Below, in pieces: positions 18,396 to 29,950 of a stretch of 49,184 nucleotides of DNA. Location: positions 1-49,184 of the forward strand of contig NZ_JAHCDD010000044.1 in NCBI RefSeq assembly GCF_018413525.1, in the 5' to 3' direction. The notes under the pieces were generated by a model. The model had not been told where the DNA came from and made no database searches. It worked only from the letters and a program-made list of their open reading frames with translations. This DNA comes from Acidovorax sp. CCYZU-2555 (lineage in GTDB: Bacteria; Pseudomonadota; Gammaproteobacteria; Burkholderiales; Burkholderiaceae_C). The number at the start of each line of letters is the position of its first letter. Positions within the stretch are counted from its first letter, which is position 1. The translations under genes and the position numbers were made by a program.

Positions 18396-18656
18396 GGGGG
18401 TGTTCAATTTCTCAGCCTCCAGCCGCGTGAACTTCTCGAACAGCGTCTCCCGGCTCTCCACATGACCGGGATGCACGGGAATGCAGGCCACGGGGCAGAT
18501 CTGCACGCACTGCGGCTCGTCGAAATGGCCCACGCATTCGGTGCACTTGGACGGCGTGATCTCGTAGATCAGCTCGCCCATGTAGATCGCGTCGTTCGGG
18601 CACTCGGGTTCGCAGACGTCGCAGTTGATGCACTCGTCGGTGATCATCAAGGCCAT
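18393..18656 (-). CDS. YfhL family 2[4Fe-4S] ferredoxin
   Basis: This 87-residue electron carrier has two cluster motifs. The first is C-x2-C-x2-C-x3-C-P (CINCDVCEPECP) near 9-20. The second has the long spacer C-x2-C-x8-C-x3-C-P (CTECVGHFDEPQCVQICP) typical of the YfhL/Alvin ferredoxins. The chosen ATG gives MALMITDECINC. The last codons and the stop fall in the GC-rich palindromic element. Its redox partner is not evident from neighbours; both sides are unrelated genes. Confidence 0.93.
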   Translation of the reverse strand: MALMITDECINCDVCEPECPNDAIYMGELIYEITPSKCTECVGHFDEPQCVQICPVACIPVHPGHVESRETLFEKFTRLEAEKLNTP

Positions 18657-18853
18657 GTCGGCACCCCGCGCGCGCGCAGCCGCGCCTGGCAACACAATGG
18701 AGAAGACGGCACAGGTTTCATATAGCCGCAATTATCCCGCCCAGATCAATAGTCCCGCAGCGACAGCGGACATGCCCATGCCGCACGGCCTGTCCCGACC
18801 GCCTGGCATCGATTTTTGCCGCTATGCTCTGCCCTGCCCGCTGAACCGTCCCC

Positions 18854-19816
18854 ATGAGTGTCTTCCTCCTCAAACGCCTCCTCACGCTGATCGCCACCTT
18901 GGTCGCCACGTCGGCCGTGGTGTTCGTGGTGCTGGAGATTCTGCCCGGCAATGCCGCGCAGGTGCTGATGGGACCCGACGCCGCGCCAGAGGCCGTGCAG
19001 GCCCTGGCCGAACAGCTGGGGCTGAACCAGCCCGCCTGGCAGCGCTACCTGCAATGGGTGCAAGGCCTGCTGGTGCTCGACCTGGGCGACAGCTACGCCT
19101 ACGGCAGCCCGGTGCGCGATCTGGTGCTCGAGCGCCTGGCGCTCACCGTGCCGCTGGCCGTGCTGGCGATGCTGATCACCACGGTGCTGGCCCTGGCCGC
19201 CGGCGTCTATGCGGCCTCGCGCCACAACCGCTGGGGCGATGTGGGCGTCATGGGCCTGGCGCAGCTGGGCATTGCGATTCCCAACTTCTGGTTCGCCATT
19301 CTCTTGATACTGCTGTTTTCGGTGAAGCTGCAGTGGTTCGCGGCCGGCGGCTTCCCGGGCTGGACCGAAGACGCGGGCGGAGGCTTCTGGGCCGCGCTCA
19401 AGGCCTTGCTGCTGCCCGCGATCTCGCTGGCGGTGGTGCAGGCCGCCATCCTGGCGCGCATCACGCGCTCGGCCGTGCTCGAAGTGCTGCGCGAAGACTT
19501 CGTGCGCACGGCGCGCGCCAAGGGCCTGTCGCAGCGCGCCGTGCTGTGGGGCCATGTGCTGCGCAATGCCATGGTGCCCGTGATCACGGTCATGGGCCTG
19601 CAGTTCGCCAACCTGCTCGCCGGCACCATCGTCGTCGAGAACGTCTTTTTCCTGCCCGGCCTGGGCCGGCTGATCTTCCAGTCGATCGCCAACCGCGACC
19701 TGATCGTGGTGCGCAACTGCGTGATGCTGCTGGCCGCGATGGTGGTGGTCGTCAATTTCATCGTCGACCTGCTGTACGCGGTCATCGATCCGCGTCTGAA
19801 AGCCAGCGACCTATGA
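18854..19816 (+). CDS. Peptide-type ABC transporter permease (DppB family)
   Basis: This 320-residue inner-membrane protein has about six hydrophobic segments, the first at about 8-30 (LLTLIATLVATSAVVFVVLEI). The conserved loop EVLREDFVRTARAKGL contacts the ATPase (EAA motif). N-terminal features LPGN and the large periplasmic loop fit the DppB/OppB class. It is the first gene of a five-gene importer operon and overlaps the next permease by ATGA. Substrate could be di/oligopeptides, nickel or glutathione; only the class is supported. Confidence 0.93.
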   Translation: MSVFLLKRLLTLIATLVATSAVVFVVLEILPGNAAQVLMGPDAAPEAVQALAEQLGLNQPAWQRYLQWVQGLLVLDLGDSYAYGSPVRDLVLERLALTVPLAVLAMLITTVLALAAGVYAASRHNRWGDVGVMGLAQLGIAIPNFWFAILLILLFSVKLQWFAAGGFPGWTEDAGGGFWAALKALLLPAISLAVVQAAILARITRSAVLEVLREDFVRTARAKGLSQRAVLWGHVLRNAMVPVITVMGLQFANLLAGTIVVENVFFLPGLGRLIFQSIANRDLIVVRNCVMLLAAMVVVVNFIVDLLYAVIDPRLKASDL

Positions 19817-20661
19817 GCACGCCCGCCCCCACCGCCTGGCAGCGTGCGCTGCGCCAGCGCAGCTTTGTGTTCGGCGCCGTGCTCACGCTGGCGCTGATTT
19901 TCGCCGCCGGCCTGTCGTTGCTCTGGACGCCCTGGTCGCCCTACGAGATGGACTTGCCGTCCAAGCTGCAGCCGCCCGGCGCCGCGCACTGGCTGGGCAC
20001 CGACGCCTATGGGCGCGACGTCGCCTCGCTGCTGCTCGTGGGCGCGCGCAATTCGATTCTCGTCGGCGTGATCGCCGTGGGCATAGGCCTGGGCCTGGGC
20101 ACGGCGCTGGGCCTGCTGGCCGCGGCGCGCCGCGGCTGGGTCGAGGAAGCCATCATGCGGCTGGCCGATTTCACGTTCGCATTTCCCGCGATCCTGTCGG
20201 CGATCATGCTCACGGCCGTGTTCGGCGCGGGCATCGTCAACTCCATCATCGCCATCGGCATCTTCAATATCCCGACGTTCGCGCGCGTCACGCGCGCTTC
20301 GGCCAACGCCGTCTGGTCGCGCGAATACGTGCTCGCGGCGCGCGCCTGCGGCAAGAACCGCTGGGCGATCACGCGCGAGCATGTGCTGCCCAATATCCTG
20401 CCGATGCTGATCGTCCAGGCCACCATACAGTTCGCGATCGCCATCCTGGCCGAGGCCGCGCTGTCGTACCTGGGCCTGGGCACGCAGCCGCCCCAGCCCT
20501 CGTGGGGGCGCATGCTCAGCGAAGCGCAGACATTGATGTTCGAGGCACCGCTGCTCGCGATCTGGCCCGGCCTGGCGATAGCGCTGGCGGTGCTGGGGCT
20601 GAACCTGCTGGGCGACGGCCTGCGCGATCTTCTTGACCCGCGGCTGGCGCGCACGCGCTGA
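19813..20661 (+). CDS. Peptide-type ABC transporter permease (DppC family)
   Basis: This 282-residue permease has an N-terminal TM helix (about 18-38) and the conserved HWLGTDAYGRDVASLL motif of the DppC/OppC class. The EAA loop is REYVLAARACGKNRWAITREHVLPN. It should pair with the upstream DppB-type protein to form the membrane channel. The start ATG overlaps the previous stop. The reading frame stays open far upstream, but that part is antiparallel noise from the first permease gene in another frame. Confidence 0.93.
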   Translation: MSTPAPTAWQRALRQRSFVFGAVLTLALIFAAGLSLLWTPWSPYEMDLPSKLQPPGAAHWLGTDAYGRDVASLLLVGARNSILVGVIAVGIGLGLGTALGLLAAARRGWVEEAIMRLADFTFAFPAILSAIMLTAVFGAGIVNSIIAIGIFNIPTFARVTRASANAVWSREYVLAARACGKNRWAITREHVLPNILPMLIVQATIQFAIAILAEAALSYLGLGTQPPQPSWGRMLSEAQTLMFEAPLLAIWPGLAIALAVLGLNLLGDGLRDLLDPRLARTR

Positions 20662-20679
20662 ACCCTGTACCTTGGCACC

Positions 20680-22523
<1,844 letters not shown>

Positions 22524-22526
22524 AAA

Positions 22527-22567
22527 GGGGGATGCACCGCCGGCCCGCTCGGGCTGCGCATGCCCCC
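22527..22567 (+). other. Intercistronic hairpin before the binding-protein gene
   Basis: GGGGGATGC (22527-22535) pairs with GCAT-(G)-CCCCC (22558-22567), one bulged G, and an inner GCCC/GGGC stem. It lies 27 nt upstream of the binding-protein ATG. No T tract follows, so an mRNA-stabilising or processing element is more likely than termination. Confidence 0.45.
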
Positions 22568-22593
22568 GAACATTTCGCCCGGAGACTTCCCCC

Positions 22594-24084
22594 ATGTTGA
22601 ATCGCCGCAGTGTATTGGCCGCCAGCACGCTGGCCAGCACGACCTTGCTCGCACCCTGGAGCGCCATGGCCCAGGAAAAGAAGAACAGCGTGGTGTTCGC
22701 GCTCACGCTGGAGCCGCCAGGGCTGGACCCCACGGCCGGCGCGGCCTCGTCGATCGCCGAGATCGTGCACTACAACATCTTCGAGACGCTGACCAAGATC
22801 AATTCCGACGGCAGCGTCTCGCCGCTGCTGGCCGAAAGCTGGGAAGTCGGCACCGACCTCAAGACCTTCACGTTCAAGCTGCGCAAGGACGTCAAGTTCC
22901 AGAACGGCGTGCCGTTCAATGCCGATGCGGTGAAGTTCTCGTTCGAACGCGCCGCGGGTGAGAAGAGCACCAACAAGGACAAGCGCACCTTTGCGAGCAT
23001 GCGCACGCAGATCGTCGATGCGCATACCGTGGTTATCACCAACGAAGACATCGATCCCGATTTCCTGTTCGTGCTGGGCCAGGCCACGTCCATCATCGTC
23101 GAGCCCAAGAGCGCGGCGACCAATGCCACCCAGCCCGTGGGCACCGGGCCTTATCAGATCGGCCGCTGGAGCAAGGGCGCGTCCGTCACGCTGCAGGCCT
23201 GGAAAGACTACCGCGCGGCCAAGGACATCGCCATCCAGCGCGCCACGTTCCGCTTCATTCCCGACCCCGCGGCCCAGGTCGCGGCGCTGATGGCTGGCGA
23301 TGTCGACTGCTTTCCTCGCGTGTCGCCGCGCAGCGTCGCGCAGTTCAAGGCCAACGCACGCTTCCAGGTGCTGGTCAGCGGCTCGCGTGCCAAGACCATC
23401 ATGGCCATCAACAACGCGCGCAAGCCCTTGAACGATGTGCGCGTGCGCCGCGCCATCGCCGCGGCCATAGACCGCAAGGCCGTGATCGACGGCGCGGCCG
23501 AAGGCTATGGCGTGCCCATAGGCAGCTATTACGTGCCCACGGCCTTCGGCTATGTCGACACCACGGGCGTCAACCCCTACGACCTCGACAAGGCCAAGGC
23601 CCTGCTCGCCGAAGCCGGCGTCAAACTGCCGCTGACGCTGACCATGACGCTGCCGCCCGCGCCCTATGCACGCCAGGGCGGCGAAGTGATCGCGGCCCAG
23701 CTCGCCAAGATAGGCATAGAAGTCAAGCTGCAGAACGTCGAATGGGCGCAGTGGCTCAGCGGCACCTACGGCAACAAGAACTACGACCTGACGATCATTT
23801 CGCATGTCGAGCCGTTCGATCTGGGCAACTTCGCCAAGCCCGATTACTACTGGGGCTACCAGTCGCCGCAATTCAACGCGCTGTTCGATCAGATCAAGCG
23901 CGCCCCCCGCCCCGCCGACCGCGCGCGCCTGCTGGGCGAAGCCCAGCGCCTGATCGCGCAAGACTCGGTGCACGCCTTTCTCTACCAGCCCCAGTGGGTC
24001 ACGGTGGCCAAGAAAGGCTTGCGCGGCCTGTGGAAAGACATGCCGGTGTTCGTCAACGACCTGTCCGCCCTGTCCTGGGCATGA
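22594..24084 (+). CDS. Periplasmic peptide-type substrate-binding protein (SBP_bac_5)
   Basis: This 496-residue binding protein belongs to the family 5 solute receptors for peptides, nickel and related ligands. The signal peptide (about 1-28) begins MLNRRSVLAAS and ends AMA, so both Sec and Tat export are possible because of the Arg pair. The mature protein starts near QEKKNSVVFALTLEPPGLDP. Family blocks LRKDVKFQNGVPFNADAVKFS and NDVRVRRAIAAAIDRKAVI are clear. It is the last gene of the importer operon, separated from the ATPase gene by a hairpin. The native ligand is not evident. Confidence 0.93.
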   Translation: MLNRRSVLAASTLASTTLLAPWSAMAQEKKNSVVFALTLEPPGLDPTAGAASSIAEIVHYNIFETLTKINSDGSVSPLLAESWEVGTDLKTFTFKLRKDVKFQNGVPFNADAVKFSFERAAGEKSTNKDKRTFASMRTQIVDAHTVVITNEDIDPDFLFVLGQATSIIVEPKSAATNATQPVGTGPYQIGRWSKGASVTLQAWKDYRAAKDIAIQRATFRFIPDPAAQVAALMAGDVDCFPRVSPRSVAQFKANARFQVLVSGSRAKTIMAINNARKPLNDVRVRRAIAAAIDRKAVIDGAAEGYGVPIGSYYVPTAFGYVDTTGVNPYDLDKAKALLAEAGVKLPLTLTMTLPPAPYARQGGEVIAAQLAKIGIEVKLQNVEWAQWLSGTYGNKNYDLTIISHVEPFDLGNFAKPDYYWGYQSPQFNALFDQIKRAPRPADRARLLGEAQRLIAQDSVHAFLYQPQWVTVAKKGLRGLWKDMPVFVNDLSALSWA

Positions 24085-24090
24085 GGCCGC

Positions 24091-24735
24091 TCAGCGCTGC
24101 AGCGAAGCCAGGCGCAGGGCCAGGCCGACAAAGACCAGCGCGGTCACGCGATTGAGCCAGCGCTGGCCGTTGGCCGATTTCTGCAGCAGGCGGCCGAACG
24201 CGCCCGAAAAGCAGGCCATGGCGCCAAACACCAGGAACGCGGCCAGCATGAACACGCCGCCCAGCACCATGATCTGCGGCGCCAGGCTGCCGCGCGCAGG
24301 GTCGGCGAACTGCGGCAGGAACGCCAGGAAGAACATCAGCACCTTGGGGTTGGTCAGGCTCATGAGCATGCCGCGCGCGCTCATGCGGCGCAGCGCGCGG
24401 GCATCCAGCGGCGCTTCGGCAGCGCGCGTCGCGGCATCGGCCTGCGTCACCGGCGCACGCCAGGCCTGCCAGGCCAGATAAGTGAGATAGGCCGCGCCGC
24501 AGTACTTGAGCACGGTGAACGCCATGGGCGACGACGCAAACACCGCGGCCAGCCCCAGGGCCACGGCCGCCGTATGCACCACCAGCCCGGCGCAAAGCCC
24601 CAGCACCACGGCCATGCCGGCGCGCGCGCCATGGCGTATCGACTGCAGCAGCACAAACACATTGTCCGGGCCGGGGCTGAAAGCCAGCAGCACGGCAACG
24701 CCAAAGAACGCGATCAGGGTTTCGGGAGTGGGCAT
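24091..24735 (-). CDS. LysE/RhtB family amino-acid exporter
   Basis: This 214-residue membrane protein has about six hydrophobic segments. The family signature FSPGPDNVFVLLQSIRHGARAG is at about 18-40, and the SLTNPKVLMFFLAFLPQF motif follows in the middle. The family exports amino acids or homoserine lactones; specificity cannot be told here. The ATG at 24735 is chosen because the frame upstream adds 12 residues without membrane character. It is convergent with the importer operon, six bases separating the stops. Confidence 0.92.
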   Translation of the reverse strand: MPTPETLIAFFGVAVLLAFSPGPDNVFVLLQSIRHGARAGMAVVLGLCAGLVVHTAAVALGLAAVFASSPMAFTVLKYCGAAYLTYLAWQAWRAPVTQADAATRAAEAPLDARALRRMSARGMLMSLTNPKVLMFFLAFLPQFADPARGSLAPQIMVLGGVFMLAAFLVFGAMACFSGAFGRLLQKSANGQRWLNRVTALVFVGLALRLASLQR

Positions 24736-24770
24736 GGAAAGGCTTTCAGGCGCTTCTGGATGCCTTTGCA

Positions 24771-24803
24771 CCCTTCGACGGGTGCCGCCGAGATAAGCTC
24801 AGA
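24771..24803. repeat. Possible degenerate copy of the CTTCGAC...AAGCTCAG element
   Basis: CCCTTCGAC followed after 15 bases by AAGCTCAG-AGA-GAACGG resembles the neighbouring palindromic element in reverse orientation with an insertion. The match is partial. Confidence 0.3.
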
Positions 24804-24837
24804 GAGAACGGTACAAAGAGAGCGCAGCGTTCATCAC

Positions 24838-24870
24838 CCGTTCGTCCTGAGCTTGTCGAAGGATGAACGG
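24838..24870. repeat. REP-like dispersed palindromic element
   Basis: CCGTTCGTCC (24838-24847) and GGATGAACGG (24861-24870) are imperfect inverted repeats around TGAGCTTGTCGAA. From recall, elements of the form GTTCGTCCTGAGC-TTGTCGAAGGA are widespread between genes in many proteobacteria. This copy lies between the LysE and BLUF genes. Confidence 0.6.
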
Positions 24871-24890
24871 CCTGCCCTCAAGCCAAGAAG

Positions 24891-24913
24891 CAAGGATGCA
24901 AGGATGCAAGGAG
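24891..24913. repeat. Short tandem repeat next to the BLUF stop codon
   Basis: CAAGGATG occurs twice in tandem (24891-24898, 24899-24906) followed by CAAGGAG. It lies directly past the 3' end of the BLUF gene and could vary in copy number. Confidence 0.5.
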
Positions 24914-24914
24914 A

Positions 24915-25337
24915 TCAAGCCCTGCCCATGATGGAAGCCGTCGCCATCAATTCCTCCAGCAACGCCAGCGACATCTTCCCCGACACCGCATAAGGGTCGA
25001 GTTCAATGGTCTCGGAGTACTTGAGCACGATCGCATGGTTGATGCGCGACAGATTGACCTGGCCCATGGTCCAGCCGCCAAAGCGGCGCTCGCCGATTTC
25101 CTCGTAGTGCAGCAGCTCCACATCCTGGTGGCGCGGATCGCGCTGGATATGGCCGAACAGCGCGCTGACCTGCGAGCGCCCGCCTTCAATGGCCTGCAGG
25201 AACACCCCGCCGCCATAGCACAGCACGCCGGTGATGCCCGATGCCGGATTGTGCTCGCGCGCCTGGGTCAGGATGGCTTCGATCGCAGCGGCAGACGCAT
25301 CTGCGGCTCGGCTTGCATAGATCAGGCGCACCAGCAT
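24915..25337 (-). CDS. BLUF-domain blue-light photoreceptor
   Basis: This 140-residue protein is essentially one BLUF domain (about 2-95) with a short helical tail. The flavin-interacting residues are all present at family spacing: Tyr7, Asn30, Gln48, Trp89 and Met91 (LIYASRA, EHNPASGITG, FLQAIEG, GGWTMGQV). It should bind FAD and change hydrogen bonding on blue-light absorption. No output domain is fused, so it must act through a partner protein. The start is three bases past the folE stop, with AGGAA in the folE end as ribosome site, so it is co-transcribed with folE. Confidence 0.93.
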   Translation of the reverse strand: MLVRLIYASRAADASAAAIEAILTQAREHNPASGITGVLCYGGGVFLQAIEGGRSQVSALFGHIQRDPRHQDVELLHYEEIGERRFGGWTMGQVNLSRINHAIVLKYSETIELDPYAVSGKMSLALLEELMATASIMGRA

Positions 25338-25340
25338 GTA

Positions 25341-26069
25341 TCAGTTCCTTCCGGGAATCAGCGACAGAAATTCGCGACGCAGGTTCGAGTCCTTGAGGAA
25401 CACGCCGCGCATCACCGAGTTGAGCATCTTGGAGTCCATCTCGCGCACGCCGCGCCAAGACATGCAGAAGTGCGAAGCTTCCATGACGATGGCCAGGCCG
25501 TCGGGCTGGGTCTTTTCCATGATCAGATCGGCCAGCTGCACCACGGCTTCTTCCTGGATCTGGGGGCGTCCCATGACCCAGTCGACCAGGCGCGCGTACT
25601 TCGACAGGCCGATGACATTGGTGTGTTCGTTGGGCAGCACGCCGATCCAGATCTTGCCGATGACCGGGCAGAAATGGTGGCTGCAGGCGCTGCGCACCGT
25701 GATCGGGCCGACGATCATCAATTCGTTGAGGTGCTCGGCGTTGGGGAACTCGGTGATCGCCGGGGCCTGCGTGTAGCGGCCCTTGAACACTTCGTTGACA
25801 TACATCTTGGCCACGCGCCGCGCCGTGGTGCGGGTGTTATGGTCCTTGGCGGTGTCGATGACCAGGCTGTCGAGCACGCCCTGCATCTTGGATTCGACTT
25901 CGTCGAGCAGTTTCTCGAGTTCGCCGGGTTCTATGAATTCCGCGATGTTGTCGTTGGCGTTGTAGCGCTTGCGGGCCGCAGCAAGCCGCTCACGGATTTT
26001 CACGGAAACGGGCGTCCCTTCGTCGGGGCTGGCGGTATTCATGTCGGCGGCAGCGAGTTCTCTGAGCAT
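25341..26069 (-). CDS. folE: GTP cyclohydrolase I
   Basis: This 242-residue enzyme converts GTP to 7,8-dihydroneopterin triphosphate, the first step of folate synthesis. Zinc ligands are in VRSACSHHFCP and HFCMSWRGVR; the ending GVFLKDSNLRREFLSLI matches the family. The N-terminus is longer than in short bacterial forms, and Met10 is an alternative start (26042). The ATG at 26069 is preferred because an AGGA lies about 8 nt upstream. It is followed after three bases by the BLUF gene and preceded by the EEP and nudB genes on the same strand. Confidence 0.96.
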   Translation of the reverse strand: MLRELAAADMNTASPDEGTPVSVKIRERLAAARKRYNANDNIAEFIEPGELEKLLDEVESKMQGVLDSLVIDTAKDHNTRTTARRVAKMYVNEVFKGRYTQAPAITEFPNAEHLNELMIVGPITVRSACSHHFCPVIGKIWIGVLPNEHTNVIGLSKYARLVDWVMGRPQIQEEAVVQLADLIMEKTQPDGLAIVMEASHFCMSWRGVREMDSKMLNSVMRGVFLKDSNLRREFLSLIPGRN

Positions 26070-26159
26070 GCGGGCATCCTACCAGCGATTGCACGATTTG
26101 ATGTCGCAAAGGACTTCCCCGGATTTCGCTGCAAACCCCGGGGATCGCTGCGCATGGTT

Positions 26160-26915
26160 TCAGAGCTTGAACTCGGCGATCAGCGGCAAGTGATCGGACA
26201 TGCGCCACCAGATCTTGCCCTTGGGCACATGCAGGCCGCAGGGCGTGAGGCCGCGCACATAGACATGGTCGAGCTGGGCCAGCGGCAGGCGTGAGGGGTA
26301 GGTCATCATGCCTTCGGCGTCGTCGAACTCGTGCAGTCCGAAGCCCGCGAGCATGCGCTTGATCTGGCCGCCCCAGTCATTGAAGTCGCCGGCCACGACC
26401 AGCGGCGCGCCCGGCGGCACTTCACGCTCGATGAAGCGCTGCAGCTGCGCGATCTGGCGCATGCGGCTGCCGCGAATCAGGCCCAGATGCACGACGATCG
26501 CATGCACGCTGCGCCCCTGGATGTCGATCTCGACATGCAGCAGGCCGCGCTGCTCGAAACGGTGATCGGAGATGTCTTCGTGCTTGTGCCCCAGCACCGG
26601 CCAGCGCGTGAGCAGCGCGTTGCCGTGCTCGCCGTCGCGCGTATAGGCATTGGTGCGGTAGATCGACTCATAGCCTTCGGGTGCCAGATATTCCGCTTGC
26701 GACACTTCGGGCCAGCGGTCGAAGTACAACGCTTCGCGCCGGTTCATCTTGCGCACTTCCTGCAGGCACACGATATCGGCATCGAGCTGCTCCACCGCCA
26801 GTCCCAGGTTGTGGATCTCGAGCCGGCGCGCCGGGCCCAGGCCCTGGACGCCCTTGTGGATGTTGTAGGTCGCGACACGCAGGATGCCGGAGTCGGAATT
26901 ATGGGCAGCAGTCAT
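26160..26915 (-). CDS. Endonuclease/exonuclease/phosphatase (EEP) family protein
   Basis: This 251-residue hydrolase has the EEP family order: ATYNIHKG (about 15), LQEV with a metal-binding Glu (about 50), VVAGDFNDWGG (about 180), LDHVYV and the closing SDHLPL. It is presumably Mg-dependent and cleaves phosphoester bonds. It resembles E. coli YbhP, which is usually next to a cardiolipin synthase; none is present here. The ATG at 26915 overlaps the end of nudB by 17 bases, so the two are coupled. The in-frame upstream extension is part of nudB in another frame. The substrate is unknown. Confidence 0.88.
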   Translation of the reverse strand: MTAAHNSDSGILRVATYNIHKGVQGLGPARRLEIHNLGLAVEQLDADIVCLQEVRKMNRREALYFDRWPEVSQAEYLAPEGYESIYRTNAYTRDGEHGNALLTRWPVLGHKHEDISDHRFEQRGLLHVEIDIQGRSVHAIVVHLGLIRGSRMRQIAQLQRFIEREVPPGAPLVVAGDFNDWGGQIKRMLAGFGLHEFDDAEGMMTYPSRLPLAQLDHVYVRGLTPCGLHVPKGKIWWRMSDHLPLIAEFKL

Positions 26916-27384
26916 GTACAGCGGTTGGAACAGAAAGAGAGGAAGCGAAGCGCGGCAAAAGCAGGATGGCTTCTGCATTCGATGCAGCCGCACAGCGGTC
27001 CGCCGCTTCGTGCCAAGCATGCCAAGCAAATGCGGTGTGTTCGCGAGGATTCAAGCCCACGGGGGTGTAGGACGGAACCTCCAGACCGAACACCCGCTCG
27101 GTGTTGTGCCAGACACCGGGTGCATAGCGGTGCTGCCATTCGGGGTAGATGGTGTAGACGTTCTCGAGCTGCCAGTCTTGCAGCCGGCAGCCCGGGCCGT
27201 GGGCATCGATGCCGGTTTCCTCGCGCACTTCGCGCGCGGCCACGGCCTGCCAGTCTTCGTCCTCGAAGTCCTTGCTGCCGGTGACCGACTGCCAGAACTC
27301 CGGCTGGCCCGTGCGCTGCAGCAACAGCACCTGCAGTTGCGCGGTGTGGATCACGACCAGCACCGATTGCGGAATTTTCGCCAT
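26899..27384 (-). CDS. nudB: Dihydroneopterin triphosphate diphosphatase (Nudix, NudB-like)
   Basis: This 161-residue Nudix hydrolase begins MAKIPQSVLVVIHT, typical of NudB. The Nudix box is GSKDFEDEDWQAVAAREVREETGI-like, running from VTGSKDFEDE to AAREVREETGI, with one extra residue relative to the strict pattern. In the pathway it removes pyrophosphate from the FolE product. The C-terminal part beyond HTAFAWH is low in conservation, reading through the EEP start. The aspS terminator ends only about 30 nt upstream and no Shine-Dalgarno is seen, so its expression signal is unusual. Confidence 0.85.
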   Translation of the reverse strand: MAKIPQSVLVVIHTAQLQVLLLQRTGQPEFWQSVTGSKDFEDEDWQAVAAREVREETGIDAHGPGCRLQDWQLENVYTIYPEWQHRYAPGVWHNTERVFGLEVPSYTPVGLNPREHTAFAWHAWHEAADRCAAASNAEAILLLPRFASSLSVPTAVHDCCP

Positions 27385-27414
27385 GGGCCATTGTGGACCA
27401 GGCCGGCGCCCAAG

Positions 27415-27456
27415 AAAAAACGGCACCCGCCTGACCTTAGGGTCAAGCGGATGCCG
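27415..27456 (-). terminator. Strong Rho-independent terminator after aspS
   Basis: On the minus strand CGGCATCCGCTTGACC and GGTCAGGCGGGTGCCG form a 16-bp helix with two G-U pairs, loop CTAA, followed by six U. It lies between aspS and nudB, about 30 nt before the nudB start. Confidence 0.88.
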
Positions 27457-27479
27457 CTGTTCAGGAGCGCAGGAAGCGA

Positions 27480-29279
<1,800 letters not shown>

Positions 29280-29320
29280 GGCTAGTCTTCCTGCGCCCTC
29301 TTGGGACGCGACAAGGTTTG

Positions 29321-29941
29321 TTATTTGGGATCCGCGAGCGTGGTGTCGGGTGGCGTCACCACGCCCATCGAAACGATGTACTTGAGCGCCGCATCGACAC
29401 TCATGTCGAGTTCTATGCAGTCACTCTTGCGCACGATCACGAAATAGCCCCCAGTGGGGTTCGGGGTCGTGGGAACGAACACGCTCAGGTATTCGTCGCG
29501 CAGATAGGCGGCGATTTCGCCGCTGGGCGAGCCCGTGACAAACGCCACGGTCCAGACGCCTTCACGCGGCCACTGCACCAGCACGGCCGTGCGAAAGGCG
29601 TTGCCGCTTTCGGAGAACAGCGTGTCGGACACCTGTTTGACGCTGGAATAGATCGAGCGCACCACGGGGATGCGGCTGACCACCGCGTCGCCCCAGGATA
29701 CCAGCGTGCGGCCGGCGAAATTGCTCGCCGCGGCGCCCACCACCAACAGGATGGCCAGCGTCAGCAGCACGCCGAAGCCGGGAATATGCAGGCCCAGCAG
29801 ACGATCAGGCTGCCAGGCTTGCGGCAGTATGGTCAGCGTCTGGTCGAGCATGCCCACGATCCAGTTCAGCACCCAGACGGTGATGACGCCGGGAACGATG
29901 ACCAACAAGCCGGTGAACAGCCATTTGCGCAAAGCAGACAT
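29321..29941 (-). CDS. DUF502 family membrane protein
   Basis: This 206-residue protein has two hydrophobic segments, at about 7-30 ([24 protein letters not shown]) and 54-77, then a conserved soluble part ([29 protein letters not shown]). Its function is not known. The family is widespread in proteobacteria and is often found between an FmdB-type gene and aspS, as here. It follows the FmdB gene by 9 bases and precedes aspS by about 40, so the three probably share a transcript. Confidence 0.88.
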   Translation of the reverse strand: MSALRKWLFTGLLVIVPGVITVWVLNWIVGMLDQTLTILPQAWQPDRLLGLHIPGFGVLLTLAILLVVGAAASNFAGRTLVSWGDAVVSRIPVVRSIYSSVKQVSDTLFSESGNAFRTAVLVQWPREGVWTVAFVTGSPSGEIAAYLRDEYLSVFVPTTPNPTGGYFVIVRKSDCIELDMSVDAALKYIVSMGVVTPPDTTLADPK

Positions 29942-29950
29942 GTGCGGGAC

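Noticed and set aside
18625-19812. A long upstream extension of the DppC-type permease
   Set aside because: The extension is an out-of-frame reading of the DppB-type gene with Arg/Ala/Gly-rich text and no membrane segments.
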